DNA of 64,000 bases from Thozetella sp. PMI_491 (GCA_021432635.1 MU270015.1:1473762-1537761); one strand, 5' to 3'. Counted from the stretch's first letter, positions 11,482 to 23,996 are shown. Made by a program: numbers and translations. Notes: generated from the letters alone by a model not told the origin.

Positions 11482-13260
11482 TCATAGTTGAACCTGAGAG
11501 AGCCCGTAGTTCCGGATTCTTTCCCCGTATTTCCAAAAGATAAGAGGTACTGGGGTAAAAGCGACCGCAATAAATCCCAATAGCGACGTGCCCCATCCCA
11601 GGCCAAGGGTGTCATACATGGCGTTGCCTGCCAGTGGAAGAAGTGCTCCAAGTAGGGCGCGAGCTACAGTTGCTGCTGCTGTTGCTGACGCAGCATAGAT
11701 CGTGTATGCGTCGACAAGATATGACAATGATGGCATCTAGAAGAGAAGTGTTAGTCTCTACCCCTTCCAACGTCTCTGGAGGAAAGTTACGATAATACTG
11801 AAGGATGCAGCTCCAAGAAACGCAGAGCCAACGACCGGGACGATCCAATGGACTTTTGCCTCTGCGGCCCAGCCGTACAGAAAGAGTCCAATAGGCGCAA
11901 GTAATGCTCCCACGAACAAGAGTGGGAGTCGATACTCTGGTTTTGCCACTCCACCGTAGCGCTTGGTCAGGTATTTGACGAGCTTGTCTGAGGTCGCGGC
12001 GCTGAGAACCAAGGAAGCAAGGAACCCAACCCCGATGCCTAGGTACACCAGCCCGACACTGCTGGTTGTAAAGCCATACTGCCTTTCGAATACCCGTGGG
12101 AAGGTGGTAAACATAAGATATTGGTACCCATATATTGTTGCCATATAGAGAGATAGAAGGGTTACAATTGGTGAGAGGAGCAGCATTTTGACAGACCGGA
12201 CGATGGAAACCCTAAATAATTCCTTGGGGTCTTTGCCCGTATCAAGAGTGGATCGAAGGTCTAGATTTCCCGTTTCGTTTCGGAGGCGCTTAGTCTTTCG
12301 CTCTAGGATCGTGTAGGCATAAGATTCCGGTAGAAGTAGCAGACTGGCCAAGAATACGACACCTGCCTGGTTTGATGGAATGAACGTCAGCGACTGTCTG
12401 TAATTCGATGGCGAGAACTTACGAGAATCGACACCACCCAAAAGACCCATCGCCAACCTCTGGCCTGAGTGAGGTATCCCGCAACTAGCTGCTTTCAGCA
12501 CAGATTCTTTATCAGGCGTGGTACATCCAAACTCACTCAAAGGTCCGAATGTAGGCCCCAGGACTGGACCCATGATCCACCCCATCATAGCCAGCCCCCT
12601 CTTCTCTAGCGGTACTATGTCGGCAATCGTTCCCGCCCCAATTGTAAGTGGAGCACTCCCAGCGAGTCCGGCAAAGAGGCGAAAAATGATCAAAGCGGTC
12701 AGGTTGTTGGAAAGGGCACAGGCAATGCTCCAGATCAAGAAGCCGAAGTTGCAGATGTTGTAGATGATGGCACGACCATACAGCTCGGAGAGAGGAGCGA
12801 GGACGAGGGGACCGAAAACGTAGCCGAGGAGATAGGACGAGGTTACAAAACCTTCCACTGTCTCGTCTGCCGACTGGAATGTCGCCATTATCTCCGAACC
12901 AGTGGACGAGGTGACCGTAGATCCAAGTGGACTGTCTTATGTTAGCCATGACTCGGTTTAGTAGAGAGCCGATATTTACGATAGAAAGGCAAGAACAGAG
13001 ACGATGCTGATGGAAGCGATCTTCTTTCGCAATGGCCAGTTCATGGGGTTCTCCGGATCTGCGGGGCCATCCCAATCGATGACATTGAGTTTTCTTTCTG
13101 AAGGCCCCTCCGCTGCCGCATTCGAAGGAGCGTTATCTTCGACCGGCTGTTTTTCGAGATCGCCTCGGCAAGAAACTTGGCGGCACGGACTATTGCTTTG
13201 GGTAGATGACCGTGTATTGGGACGTTCTGTTCCCATATCGAGCTCTACGGCCGGACTCAT
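11482..13260 (-). CDS. MFS drug:H+ antiporter (DHA1 type)
   Basis: Five exons (13260-12980, 12931-12537, 12484-12423, 12366-11791, 11736-11482) join in frame to 522 aa. Introns are 48-56 nt with donors GTAAAT, GTGAGT, GTAAGT and GTAACT. A hydrophilic N-tail ends in DWDGPADPENPMNWPLRKK, the hallmark entry to helix 1 in fungal DHA1 exporters. The loop 2-3 signature reads LAPLSELYGR, and the antiporter motif region GPVLGPTFGPLIAGYLT follows. LPESYAYTILERKTKRLR is the usual start of the central loop. Twelve transmembrane segments are expected at the plasma membrane. It is divergent from a Zn2Cys6 regulator, a common layout for a regulated efflux pump. The exported compound is unknown. Confidence 0.92.
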
Positions 13261-13727
13261 AGTAGAAAAGATCTTTAGAAAAAAAGCTGTGCTTGGAGGA
13301 ACTAATCGTCAAATCAACTGCGGCGGAGATCGCGAACAACGCGGCTGTGACCTGAAGGCTACAGGATTAGACCCAGTTTGAGCATGAGGATCATGACTGG
13401 CGCGCCTTTTAAGTCTATTTAGCCCTACTTCCCCTTAAAGTGAGTGAGCGGAAACTCCATCCAATCCCGCGGGGTCCGCACCCTGCCACAGGGTGGTGCG
13501 ATATGGCTTAGAAGCTAACAGGAGGTCTGCACTGTACCTAAGGTAGGTTAAGTTGTGATATGGGGAGCTGGCTTATGTAATGGCCTAGGTTTTCCTCCGC
13601 GGAAAGTCCGTTGCCCCATTTCGCTCCATTTCTCACTCCACGGACTCTCCACTACCAGCCATCTTCCACCGCGCCTCTCTCTTGTGAATTCCAGTGCTGC
13701 CAAGTCCGTGGACACTCCATCGCCGCA
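13261..13727. promoter_or_regulatory. Shared divergent promoter, MFS pump / Zn2Cys6 regulator
   Basis: 467 bp between the two start codons. It contains the CGG-N5-CCG element listed separately. Placement suggests the regulator controls both itself and the pump. Confidence 0.45.
13600..13610. promoter_or_regulatory. CGG-N5-CCG palindrome, candidate Zn2Cys6 site
   Basis: CGGAAAGTCCG is an inverted pair of CGG triplets spaced by five bases, the general form bound by dimeric Zn2Cys6 proteins. It lies 118 bp upstream of the regulator start. The match to a binding site is inference only. Confidence 0.35.
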
Positions 13728-16100
13728 ATGCCCAAAGACCTGCAGAAGCATCCTAATCCTCGGCAGAGGCCAGTTTCTTGCCAGTTCTGCAGGACACGAA
13801 AGCTACGATGCAGCCGAACCGCGCCGTGCTCCAACTGCGTGTCCCGGCGCATCACCTGCGACTTACAGGACCCCATAGCGCAACCAAGGGGCACTTCCGG
13901 CCCTTCTCAGAACTTAGAGATAATTGAACGCTTACATAGGCTTGAGAGTCTACTAGTCGCTCGGAAAGGGGATGAGCAAGGTCCGAATTGCCAACCTCCG
14001 GCTATTCAAGAATCTCAGCCGCAACTTATATACCCTTCGGCCGCACCCTCACCGACCGGAAAAGTCGACAGGGACAGGAATATCAGCTGGCCTGGAAACG
14101 CCTCCGCAGCCAAGACTCCGTCGGTACGTGTGCTCCTACATCTGGCTCAACAGTCGAGATACCAGCCGATTGGCTTTTGCTCAATTTGCTAGCGCAATAG
14201 TCCTTATTCGATCGCGTTTCTCTACATATTCTATCCTCTTACTGACGACGTGAATCCAGGCTAAGATATCAAGGGATCGGATTGTATTCAGAATATGTCC
14301 TGCCAGACAGGTCACCGAAGCACAGACGTACATACAGGACGGATGCCATCCCTCGGAAAATTCTGAGCCAAAGAGGTGTATTTGGCTACCCCCTCCAGTC
14401 GAGGCGCAAATTCTTCTGGCCAAGTTCATTCGCGTTGCTCATCAGCTACCTTATGTTACCCATATCCCTTCTCTTCTTTCTGTCCTAGAGCAAGCTTACG
14501 TGGGCTTGTCTGAAAAAAACCAAATACAGTCGGGCCACGCTATTTTATTGTTGAGCATCTTTTCGGCAGCAACTATTTCCTGGGTACAAAGCGACTGTGC
14601 GTATGGAGTTTACTCTGCTTCTGCAGATGCTAACGAACAGGGTCCGCTATGGTTAAAAGCTGCAGAAGATGTTCTCGATATGGCCCGCCGATCGCCATCG
14701 CCGATGCTCTCGATTGAAGGTGTGCAGGGGGTGATCATTGTTGGGTTTATCGCAGCCCATCTCGACGGACTTGCCAGATACCGGATGCTGTTCGCCGTGA
14801 GTGTGGTGCTAGCTCGCGACTTAGGCCTTCATCGCATCGACCATCCATCCAACTTGGGGGCTGCAACTACATCCCAAGCCGAGATTGGACGAAGGGTATG
14901 GTGGTATTTGTGTGCCTCTGATTGGTAATCTTCCAATCCATCCAGAATCCCTAGAACTAGACGGCTAACACCTCTCGTAGGGCTATGGCCGCCAGAGCCA
15001 GCGGCCTATCGGAAGGTATTTATTCTTGCCACCCTCGTCAGATGATAACGAAGAAGCCTCTCAACGTCAACGACGAGGAAATCATCGACGGCATGAGCCG
15101 CGATGAGCGGCCGCTCTCCCAGCCAACGACGATGTCATATACACTGCAGAGAATCCGTCTGGCAGAGATAGCCCGGAGCATCGTAGACCGCAGTCCGCTT
15201 GCTATGGCGTACACCAGTAGCCTAAGCCACGACGCTGCCATGGACATCGACACCGAGCTGCAGACACTCATCAACGATGTTCCGGTGTTTTACTCCATGT
15301 CAGAGTCAGCACTGGTAGAAGCCTACGCGCTCACTCCGACACAAGCAGAGAAGACCGTATTTCAAGGCAAAATGGTCTACTTTTTGCTCTATTCACAACG
15401 CTGCAGACTTCACCTTCCGTACTTCGCTCGTAGCTCGGAAAATGCGACATACGCTCCGTCACGCGAAATTTGCACAAAGCACGCAAGCTACATCCTACAT
15501 TCCGAGCTATGGCAGGAAGACCCGAATAAGGGCACAGTGACGACGTTAAACCTAACCGAGCTCTTGATCGGCGTCTTCATGGCTTGCATCGTGCTTCTGA
15601 TGGATGTAACTCTCAACCCACTATCTCCACAATATCTACAACAGCGAGAAGAGGTGTGCAAGGCTTTCAAAATCATTGAAGAGGCCAAGAATGGCTCCGA
15701 AGCTAGTGCGAAATTTGTCAACTCATTAGTGCATGTTCTACGAAAGAATAACCTCAACCCGCCTAGATCTATCCCGAGTCACCTAGAGCCGCCAATGGAA
15801 GGTAGTGGGGTTGGCACAGTGTCGCAGGGAAGCCCTCAGAAGGAAACGCTTCTTGGAGGTCTAGAAGGTTCTGGGTATGAACAGTACAGTGAGGTTGTTT
15901 CAACAGGATCGTACCTTGGGCAATTTGAACCTTTTCGCGATGCTGATCTCACTATGGCTTCGGAAGGGTCTCCTATCGACGTTGAAGATGACCTTTCGTC
16001 ATATTGGGCTGGTTTTACCCGAAGCTTCGAACAGGGAACTGATACAAGCAATTTTGACTGGGATAGTATCTTTCTGGAACTTGACTCTTCCTTCATCTAG
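13728..16100 (+). CDS. Zn2Cys6 fungal-specific transcription factor
   Basis: Three exons (13728-14123, 14260-14924, 14981-16100) give 726 aa. The binuclear cluster is CQFCRTRKLRCSRTAPCSNC plus a sixth Cys six residues later (CX2CX6CX5CX2CX6C), followed by a basic linker and a coiled-coil-like stretch (NLEIIERLHRLESLL). The middle homology region (Fungal_trans) runs through ARDLGLHRID and RRVWWYLCASDW and continues in exon 3. Intron 1 is the longest in the window (136 nt). A frame inside it encodes a hydrophobic stretch that a different splice could include. An upstream in-frame ATG at 13611 is possible, but the cluster sits naturally close to the chosen Met. It is divergent from the DHA1 pump and probably nuclear. 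Confidence 0.88.
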
Positions 16101-16554
16101 CATTAGGGTTGGTAAATGCTCTGTCTAAATGAAACGATATGAAATAGCTTAGCTCTCCACCGGCCCATGCCGTCTGAGACCCTTATTGATCGAAAGGCTT
16201 ACACTGACCAGAGTTGCACTTCTCGCCTTTTCTCTCTCCTCGGGAGAATAGCTCAATCAAATCTAGTAGAATAAACTAATCAATAAGTTCAAAATTAAAG
16301 TCCATAAACCTTCCGCGTTCTGAGAATTCTCTAGTTTTAGACACTATAGTTTCCAATTCGATATCCACACCTGATGAGCTTCTCACCGTATCCCTTCCAT
16401 TGAGTAGCAGAGAATGCTCAAACAAGAACCTTACCATCCACCCGTCCAATCGATGGGTTCTCGGGGCAGTCGATAGAAGACATGTGTTTTGGAATTTTAT
16501 CAGACGATTGATCTACATCCCAGTTAGAAGAGTCTAAATGGTAACTAGGAAGTT
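16101..16554. other. Tail-to-tail spacer between two regulators
   Basis: 454 bp between the 3' ends of the two convergent Zn2Cys6 genes. It is AT-rich and presumably holds both polyadenylation regions. Confidence 0.5.
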
Positions 16555-17984
16555 TTACGATACCATTGCTGACGTAGCTGGCCAATACTGTCGAAGCTCC
16601 ATGAGGGCCTCGAAATTCGAGTTCAATTCTTCGCGCGTCTTTTGAAGCTCGTGGACGTCCCCAAAGAGAAGAGTGTGAACCAAGACCGACGAGGAAACAG
16701 TTGTCATGTGGCCAACGAGAGGATATACGGCTTCACATCCCTTCAACTGCCTAGATTGGCGGATCAAGGCACTAAAAGACGAAGCGTGTGATCGGCATCG
16801 CGCCACATACTTGTGATCTTTTGATGGTGGATCTTCGAGGAATCGGAAGTAGAGAAGCGTTGAATAGTGATGATATGCGAGATGAATAGATATCAACAGT
16901 CCTCCTAAACCCCTGTTCTGTTGTCTGTGTAAATTTTCAGGGGTCATTCTTGCGTCCATAGGCAGCATATCTCTCCACGACTCCAGTTGCTGGGATATAT
17001 GTTCCACCTCTTGGCCTAATTTGGTCGTCTGAGTATCGTCTCTCGCGATACATTGGTTAAGATATTGTATCGAACCAAAAAGCGGGGCAAGGGATACAAT
17101 ATGAGCCCATAAGCCAGGTCTCCAGGGCCCGTAAAGCGTTCTCTGATCTGGTGAAGTCGAGTGGTAGATGTTCTCGTCCATGGGTAATTCCATCACCGCT
17201 GTGAGATCTTGCATCTGGCTAGGCATCCCAAGTCCAGAGATGCACCAACGGTCGATTGCGTACAAGGACCACCAAGTCCTTCGCCTCGTCTCTCGCTCTG
17301 CAATGGAGTCACCTAAAGTGGAAGAACTGAGGCCCATTATATCGGACATGGCGACGCCGATACCTAGCGCTTTTTAGCATTTTTTTGACAGGGCTTTTCT
17401 GAGCGAGGGCGACACCACGATTGCTTACGGAAAAAAAGGGCTTCTGATGAACCATTGCCATGACCAACGCACCAGGTAGCAATCAAAACGGAGGTTTGGA
17501 TATTTTCAAGGCAGACATTCTCGATGTCTGCCTGTAGCAGTCGCTTCGATTCCTCAACTAACCGAGCCTCACGACCACGGGCATCTGGGTTGGCCGAGAA
17601 CTTAGATCCCAAGGCGCAGACTGCATACAAGAGAGCTTTCCCGACAGTGCCGGTTCGCACCCGAGACCGCAAAGTAGCCGGATGGAAGATGCTATGTGGC
17701 CTAAGGTGGAGCTTGTCCAAGTAGTGCTCAACAAGCTCCACGGCCATGCCATGAGGAAGGAACGAGGCTTCATCTTGTTCAACTCGACCGTAGGGCTGAG
17801 CAGGATTGCTCTCGTTACTAGCGTCTCTGGGAAGCAAAGCTTTATGAGTGTCGGCGTGACTGCGAAGCTCTCCATCGCACTCCAAGCCTCGTTGGAGGCA
17901 TGTATCGCAGGATTGGCCGAGTGCGCGAGGGTTGCATTTGCGCTTAGATTCTCGGCAATAGTGACACGCCCTAGGGTACTTCAT
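16555..17984 (-). CDS. Zn2Cys6 fungal-specific transcription factor
   Basis: Two exons (17984-17429, 17363-16555) joined over a 65-nt intron (GTAAGC...GCTAG) give 454 aa. The DNA-binding cluster lies at the very N-terminus: CHYCRESKRKC, then an eight-residue loop, then CDTCLQRGLEC. The fungal transcription-factor middle domain is recognisable at ALFFRIGVAMSDIMGL and RRRTWWSLYAIDRW. The protein is shorter than the neighbouring regulator and has little C-terminal activation region. It is divergent from the Old Yellow Enzyme gene, which makes that gene a likely target. Nuclear location is inferred from the family. Confidence 0.9.
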
Positions 17985-18713
17985 GATATAACAGGAGCCT
18001 GCCCAAGTGCTTTCATTGAGTCGGGTGCTTCTTTGTCGCTGACAAATACCTACCTCGAAAGGCGGCTGCTGTGGGTCTTCGCCGTTCGGTGCTAGGAGGC
18101 CGGGACCACTGCTTCGTCACGACTGGTTGAGAAATACGTAGGAAGTAGAGGTAAGGGAAAGAGGTTTTTGCCGGCGTGTCCAAATCACGAACGGAGGAGG
18201 CATACGCGATATCGAGTGATCCACAAGATGCGTAGTTGTCAATCCGGTTAGCCCATCCCCTTAAGCTCCTTGCGGTATAGCGGGATATCGGGAATGGCGC
18301 AATATGATTGGTTCCGACTCCGCGCTCCGAGCATCTCCGTCGGCACGGCGCACTGCCCACTCTCCAGTTGCTTACTCCGTTCTGTGTACGAATGAGCAAT
18401 CAGGTACGGAGCTACATACATCCCACTGAGATTTGCTTGCATGGTGGGATACCTGGCTCGGCTAACCTTGGGCGAGTCAATTCATACACCGCGCAGAACC
18501 GTATGGTGACTTCGTCTGGTATCGGATTAATAATTAAGGCGAATCCAGAAAATCCAGTCTGGGCATGTGTTGCTAAGGCGTATCTCTCTTAGCATGGGTG
18601 AAGGATTAAGCTATATAAGATGGCCGACGCGCGCGAACAAGAAGCTGGGCCCACGAGACAAGCAATTGCCTTTCTTCAGCACATTGGCGATTCTCAGACT
18701 GTTAGTATTCGAA
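17985..18713. promoter_or_regulatory. Divergent promoter, regulator / Old Yellow Enzyme
   Basis: 729 bp between the start codons of the Zn2Cys6 gene and the oxidoreductase. It contains the TATA element given below. No inverted CGG pair stands out. Confidence 0.4.
18612..18618 (+). promoter_or_regulatory. TATA box of the Old Yellow Enzyme gene
   Basis: TATATAA lies 96 bp upstream of the ATG at 18714, a reasonable spacing for a fungal TATA promoter. Confidence 0.45.
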
Positions 18714-20173
18714 ATGGCGAATCTTTTGGAACCCCTTGCCGTTGGCAAGACGCTCGCACTGCGAAACCGTGTTGTCATGGCTTCCATGACGCGAAATCGC
18801 TGCATTGACGATTTCAAGCCAGGGCCAGCACATGTCAAGCACTACTCGGAAAGAGCCCGTCACGGAACGGGCTTAATTATCACTGAAGGCATTCTTATCG
18901 ACTGGGCTGGGATGTACTGGCACCATGTTCCGTTCATGATGACCGAAGAGCACTGTGAAGCCTGGCAAAAGGTGGTAGAAGCCGTTCACAATGAAGGTGG
19001 AAAGATATTCATGCAAGCCTGGCATGCAGGTGAGTTCATTCTGTTCCGACTCTGGGCAGCAAAGCCCATGCAGGGCTAATCTACAGAGGCACAGGCCGGT
19101 GTCAAAATGACCAGATGCCGGTTCTAAAAAATACTGGTCGGCCTGTGTTGGCGCCATCATCGATAAAGGCTGAAGGAGGCAGATACTATGACCTCCCCGG
19201 CAGTCCTGTGAGAGCAGCGGAACAGCTTTGAGAGACAAGGCTAACCAGACGTACTCAGGGGCATACCGACAAAGTAACATCAATTGAGAATCCACGAGAC
19301 GTCGTGGAACAATATCGGCACTCCGTCCGACTTGCTAAAAAGGCGGGATTCGACGGTGTCGAGCTCTTGGCTCTAGGGTATAACGTTCCACAATCCGTTT
19401 CAGTCTGATCAGTCCCACGGCTAACAGCAATATCAGTGGCTATTTGCCGCATCAGTTTCTCATCTCGTAAATACTCTCACGATTTCAAGCGCTCACTCTA
19501 GTGTCAAAAAATACTGAAAATTTCACAGGCATGCTAATGTGCGAACGGATTCTTACGGCGGGTCTGTAGAGAACCGGTGTCGCTTCGTACTGGAGATCGT
19601 CGACGCCATTGCCGAAGTCTTCGAGGGGTACGAATGCATTTGCGTCAAGCTCGGTCCCGTGGATGTTCTTCACGACTCGGTGATTCCGTATGAAGAGTCC
19701 AAAGAGACCTACACTCATCTGATTGGCGAGCTGGTAGCACGTAAGGTGGGGATCATTGCCCTCTCGCGTCGTGGTGCGACTTCTGAGTATCCTCGACCAG
19801 AAGGATACCCGCTGCCACAGGGCTATGATCCTATCCTAGACTTTGGAAAGTTGGTAAAATGCCCCGGCAGTTCTTCCATGCTTATGGTAACCCAGCAATA
19901 CGCCGTTGAGGAAGCGGAGCGAATGCTGAAGGACGGAACTATCGACATGGTTGCTTTTGGTCGACCATTCATCTACAACCCTGTGAGTCAGCCCATAGTC
20001 CTATGAGACCTGGGTCTAATACGAAAATATAGGATGTTATCACTCGCATTCAAGCGGGCGTCCCATTCGCTGGAAACGACAGGGGTGAATCGGTGAACTA
20101 TGGGCCGTACGACTCGCCGGATGAAAACTACAACGACTGGCCTGCCTTTAACTCATCGGCTCTAGAATTGTAG
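18714..20173 (+). CDS. NADH:flavin oxidoreductase, Old Yellow Enzyme family, atypical active site
   Basis: Six exons (18714-19029, 19089-19207, 19259-19377, 19437-19466, 19529-19982, 20033-20173) give 392 aa. The FMN-binding TIM-barrel is evident: LRNRVVMASMTRN at the N-terminus, MQAWHAG, RPVLAPSSI, FDGVELL and RTDSYGGSVENRCRF, followed by IDMVAFGRPFIYNPD. Spacing against the classical HGANGYLLDQFL segment shows Leu-Ala-Leu-Gly-Gly-Tyr-Leu here. The substrate-binding His is replaced by Leu and the Asn by Gly, while the proton-donating Tyr remains. Other fungal members may share this. The enzyme likely binds FMN and uses NAD(P)H, but standard enone reduction is uncertain. Exon 4 is only 30 nt. 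It is probably cytosolic, and its likely regulator is the divergent Zn2Cys6 gene. Confidence 0.9.
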
Positions 20174-21875
20174 GAAGTGCAATGGTCTTTAGAGAATATC
20201 AGATCGGATCCAAAGTTGAGATTGTAGCTCGTGGAATGCGTACTTCATTAGCATCGCAATTGCTTTCAAAATGACAATATCACAAAGACAACAATGATGG
20301 TACCTCGTTTGGACCGACCCTCGAGCCGAAGGGCGAAAATATAAAAGGCCCGAAAAAGAAAAAGTTCATATGGGACATGGTTGAGCGGGGCTACGGTAAG
20401 AGGTTCCTAAGGCACAGGCTGGGGGATACCTGAGACCCCAGGGGGTAACCCCCTCGCCGTTAATCCTTCTTCTTCGCCTGGTTTACCGTGCTAGACCACA
20501 TAGTAAGAACGTCCATTGTACCTCTCACCTCCAACTATGCTGCTCTAACCAAGGTCAAAGAGAATTCAGCACAGACGATGCGACGAAACGAGGTCTGTCT
20601 GCGACAATTGCCGGACGAGAGGTCGCGTATTCGATGGCTGTCATGGGTTCAATCGCAGAGAGAGAGCTTACTTTAGGTATGCTACGCCAGGGCAGGAGGA
20701 ATGGAGACGGATTGGCAGACGATAGTATTGTCCTAGGTTGCGGCGAGCTCGAGGTCCGAGTAAGTGCTTGAGTCCGTGCGGCATTGCGCGCAAAAGGCAG
20801 GCAGAGGGACGTGCTTGGCGCACTCAGACTGCTCTCAGTCCATGGTCTTTCCGAACAACGTCAATACTCTCTCTGTTGGAGGCTTCTGTCTCATCCGACT
20901 GGCCCGGCAAGATCTTGGTCGTAATCTGCGGGTCACTACTGAGTAGGTAAGCTTGTCCCTGATATCGGCGAAGTTATCGCCGAGTAGTACAAGCAAGCCA
21001 AGACCAAATAACGACTAGCGAAGCTCTATGGATGCATATTGGCTGGACATCAAGTGGACAAATTTGAAGTGGACAACATCAATGAGGTAGTACTGGAAGC
21101 TGCTAGGGAGGGTGGTGCCAGGTCCCGTACAAGAAAAATTGCGTAGTGCTCGCAAAGCAAAACAGGTGCGACGTGAGAATTCGAGGTGCTTGAGCACCAA
21201 ATGCTTTCCACCTCCTACGGTACTAGCGATTGTTAAGCCGTGGACGTGGGTTGGAAATTGCTCTATCGCATAAACACGAACTACCGGAATTTCCAAGAAC
21301 ATGATGAGAACAATGGCGAAGTGGCTCCTCATTCCGCATCACCGGGTTTAAGCTAAGGTGGAAGTATCTAGGTAGGTATTTAAGCTGCGCTGTACGAAGT
21401 AGCTCAAATACGAGTCATGGTACTCGGGGGATCCAGGGCTTCGGCAGTGGCGGTCTTCTCAAATGAGTATTCATGTGCGCCCCCTATCCTAGCAATAGCA
21501 GATGTCGCTGTATCATCACCCCGAACAGCACCATACCAACCCTCCTTTATCTACCCCAGGCGGGGCCCCAATCGTGATTCCAAGATCCGCAGTGTCGCCG
21601 AGTGCAACTGAAATTTGGGGAGTGTGGAGCCTCCCCGCAAGCACAGGTACCGACTTGTGCGGAGAACCTGTACCGTCGCTACGGGCACGGCAGTTGTAGC
21701 CGCGCAGCTTCTGTCTATGCCAAATCCGAGTCCACAGTTATCTCGAGACCTAGGTACATAGGTAGATAGTGTCTCCACTCTCGGCGAGAGATGTGCGTGC
21801 AAAAGTAGGGATGGTGCATAGGGAGATAAATACCCCCCTTCGCGGGTCCTTGCAGGGCTCGACGATGCAGCAGTC
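20174..21875. other. Intergenic, one weak secreted-protein candidate
   Basis: A minus-strand ATG frame at 21332-21015 (105 codons) begins with a signal-like hydrophobic stretch (RSHFAIVLIMFLEIPVVRVYA) but has only two cysteines and no recognised family. It is not called as a gene. The rest shows no supported coding sequence. The element ATAAATA near 21826 belongs to the downstream gene. Confidence 0.4.
21826..21832 (+). promoter_or_regulatory. TATA-like box of the rhamnosidase gene
   Basis: ATAAATA about 45 bp upstream of the first ATG (21876) and 77 bp upstream of the second in-frame ATG (21909). Confidence 0.35.
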
Positions 21876-23996
21876 ATGATTAGGGCCGCCAGGACGACTC
21901 GAGCCACAATGATGTTGCTCTCTGCTGTAGCTATCCTGCCGGTCCTCGCGTTGGCCACTGTTCCGTACTCCGAGTGCATTCTAACACCAAGGTCAAGAAT
22001 CGTGGTGCCTAAGTTGGTGTATCATGTCAATGGCACTGTGGAAAATGCAGAAGCTTTGTTAAGAACCGGACAGTCGGCGGCGTTTATGGGTCTATCTGCG
22101 GCAACATATGACTTTGGACAGAACGTTGCCGGCATTGTCTCGTTTAAGACAAGTCGAGTCGTAGGAGATGCCGAGTTTATCGGCATCAGCTTCACGGAGA
22201 GTTCTCTCTGGATTAACGCAGAAGGGTGCGATGCAATGGCAGACGCAGGGATTGACGCCGCCCTTTGGTTCGCGACAGCGTCTTCGGGATCTTACAAGGC
22301 TTCGAACGAGCATCAACGTGGGGGTTTCCGTTACCTCAACGTATATCACAACACTAGTGGCTCTGTCGAGGTGTCTGACCTCACTGTGTATTTTACGGCG
22401 ATCCCCCAAGTACCCGAAGAAGACCTAGGCGCCTACACGGGACATTTCCACTGCGAAGATGACCAGCTCAACAGAATATGGTATGCCGGGGCATATACCA
22501 ACGAACTATGCACCATTGATCCGACGACGGGAAACTCTTTGATTTATCTCGGCGACATCAGCAGCAATAGTACTGTCACGGAGCCCCTAGATTGGTGGCT
22601 GAATTATACAATATCTGGTAAGGACCATGCTTGTCACGCTTCGGAAGTGTTATGCTAAAATATCCGGCGATAAGATGGATCTAGCGTCCTCGTCGACGGG
22701 GCGAAACGTGACCGGCTTGTCTGGCCCGGCGACATGGCCATCGCAGCGGCGTCTGTATTCGTCTCAACAAATGGACTAGCTGCTATTCGGAACTCACTAG
22801 ACTCGCTGCTGAGTCGACAAAACCAGACCACCGGTGCTTTGCCATGGGCCGGAGTGCCGTTTCCCATGATATTTAGCTTCACATATCACCTCTACACGCT
22901 GATCGGCATTCACGACTACTATATGTACTCCGGCGATATCCAATATATCTGCACCAACTGGGATTTGTTCAAGCTTGCTCTCAACTACTCGCTTAGTTTC
23001 GTTGATGACTCCGGCCTGGCCAATGTCACATCATCGGCCGACTGGCTCCGCAGCGGTATGGGAGGGTACAACATTGAGGCTAACGCGATCCTATTCCATG
23101 TCCTCAACCTTGGCCTGTCGCTCGCCAAAGTAGTAGACGACTCTACTGTCAGTTCCTGGCGAACCTACGCGGCTAACATCAAGTCGGCCAGCTACGAAAG
23201 GCTCTGGGACAGCACAGCCAACTTATATCGCGACAACGACACCCTTCCCCCCACCTCGCTGCACCCCCAAGACGGGAACGCATGGGCAGTGGTTTCCAAC
23301 CTCACTCACTCAGCTGCTCAAGGCGCCAACATCTCTGCAGCTCTTGCGGCCCGGTGGGGTCCGTACGGTGCGCCTGCACCAGAGGCCGGTGCCACGATAT
23401 CGCCCTTCATCTCGAGCTTCGAGCTTCAGGCGCACTACCTTGCTGGACACCCGGAACGTGCTGTGAAGTTGATGAAGCTCATGTGGGGCGACTTCATGCT
23501 CGATGACCCGCGCATGACCAATAGCACCTTCATCGAGGGGTACAGCACCGACGGGACTCTGCACTACGCGCCGTACACTAACGATGCCCGGGTCAGCCAC
23601 GCGCACGGCTGGGCGACCGGACCCACGAGTGCATTGACATTCTTCGCAGCAGGCTTGCAAATTACCGAAGGTGCGGGGGCGCGGTGGCTGGTTGCGCCGA
23701 GTCTGGGCGGGCTGAGAGATGTGCGGGCTGGATATGCGACCAGCTTAGGGAGCTTCCAAGTTGCAGTGGCGCAGGATGAGTCGAGACTCTACGTGTCGTT
23801 TGAGACTCCGGCTGGCACAGAGGGAGGCCTCAGCGTCGAAGGAGGCACGAATGGAGGGACACTAACCCTACTAAGCCTGGATATGGTCGTTGAGGACAAG
23901 ACCATTGAGTTCGCACCATCGTCTACTGGAGAGAGGATAGAAGTTGGCGGGCTCAGAGGCGGAAAGTATGATGTGACAGTAGAATATTACGTATAG
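21876..23996 (+). CDS. Alpha-L-rhamnosidase-like glycoside hydrolase (GH78 type)
   Basis: Two exons (21876-22617, 22675-23996) over a 57-nt intron give 687 aa. The N-terminus has a signal peptide (MMLLSAVAILPVLALA), best fitted by the second ATG at 21909, so the protein should be secreted. A beta-sandwich region follows. The catalytic (alpha/alpha)6 region starts with SVLVDGAKRDRLVWPGDMA, a signature of fungal proteins annotated as alpha-L-rhamnosidases, and continues through LFKLALNYSLSFVD, DGNAWAVVSNLT and WATGPTSAL. A C-terminal beta domain ends in EVGGLRGGKYDVTVEYYV. Many N-glycosylation sequons agree with secretion. The likely role is hydrolysis of rhamnosyl bonds in pectin or plant glycosides, but I could not assign the catalytic acid with certainty. 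Confidence 0.85.

Noticed and set aside
14124-14259. A short coding-like frame (ADWLLLNLLAQ) within intron 1 of the first Zn2Cys6 gene
   Set aside because: Including it needs very short introns or a poor GTCCTT donor. The single 136-nt intron joins the flanking exons in phase with good sites.
21015-21332. Possible small secreted protein on the minus strand
   Set aside because: It has a signal-like start, but two cysteines, no family and no other support. Mentioned only in the intergenic entry.
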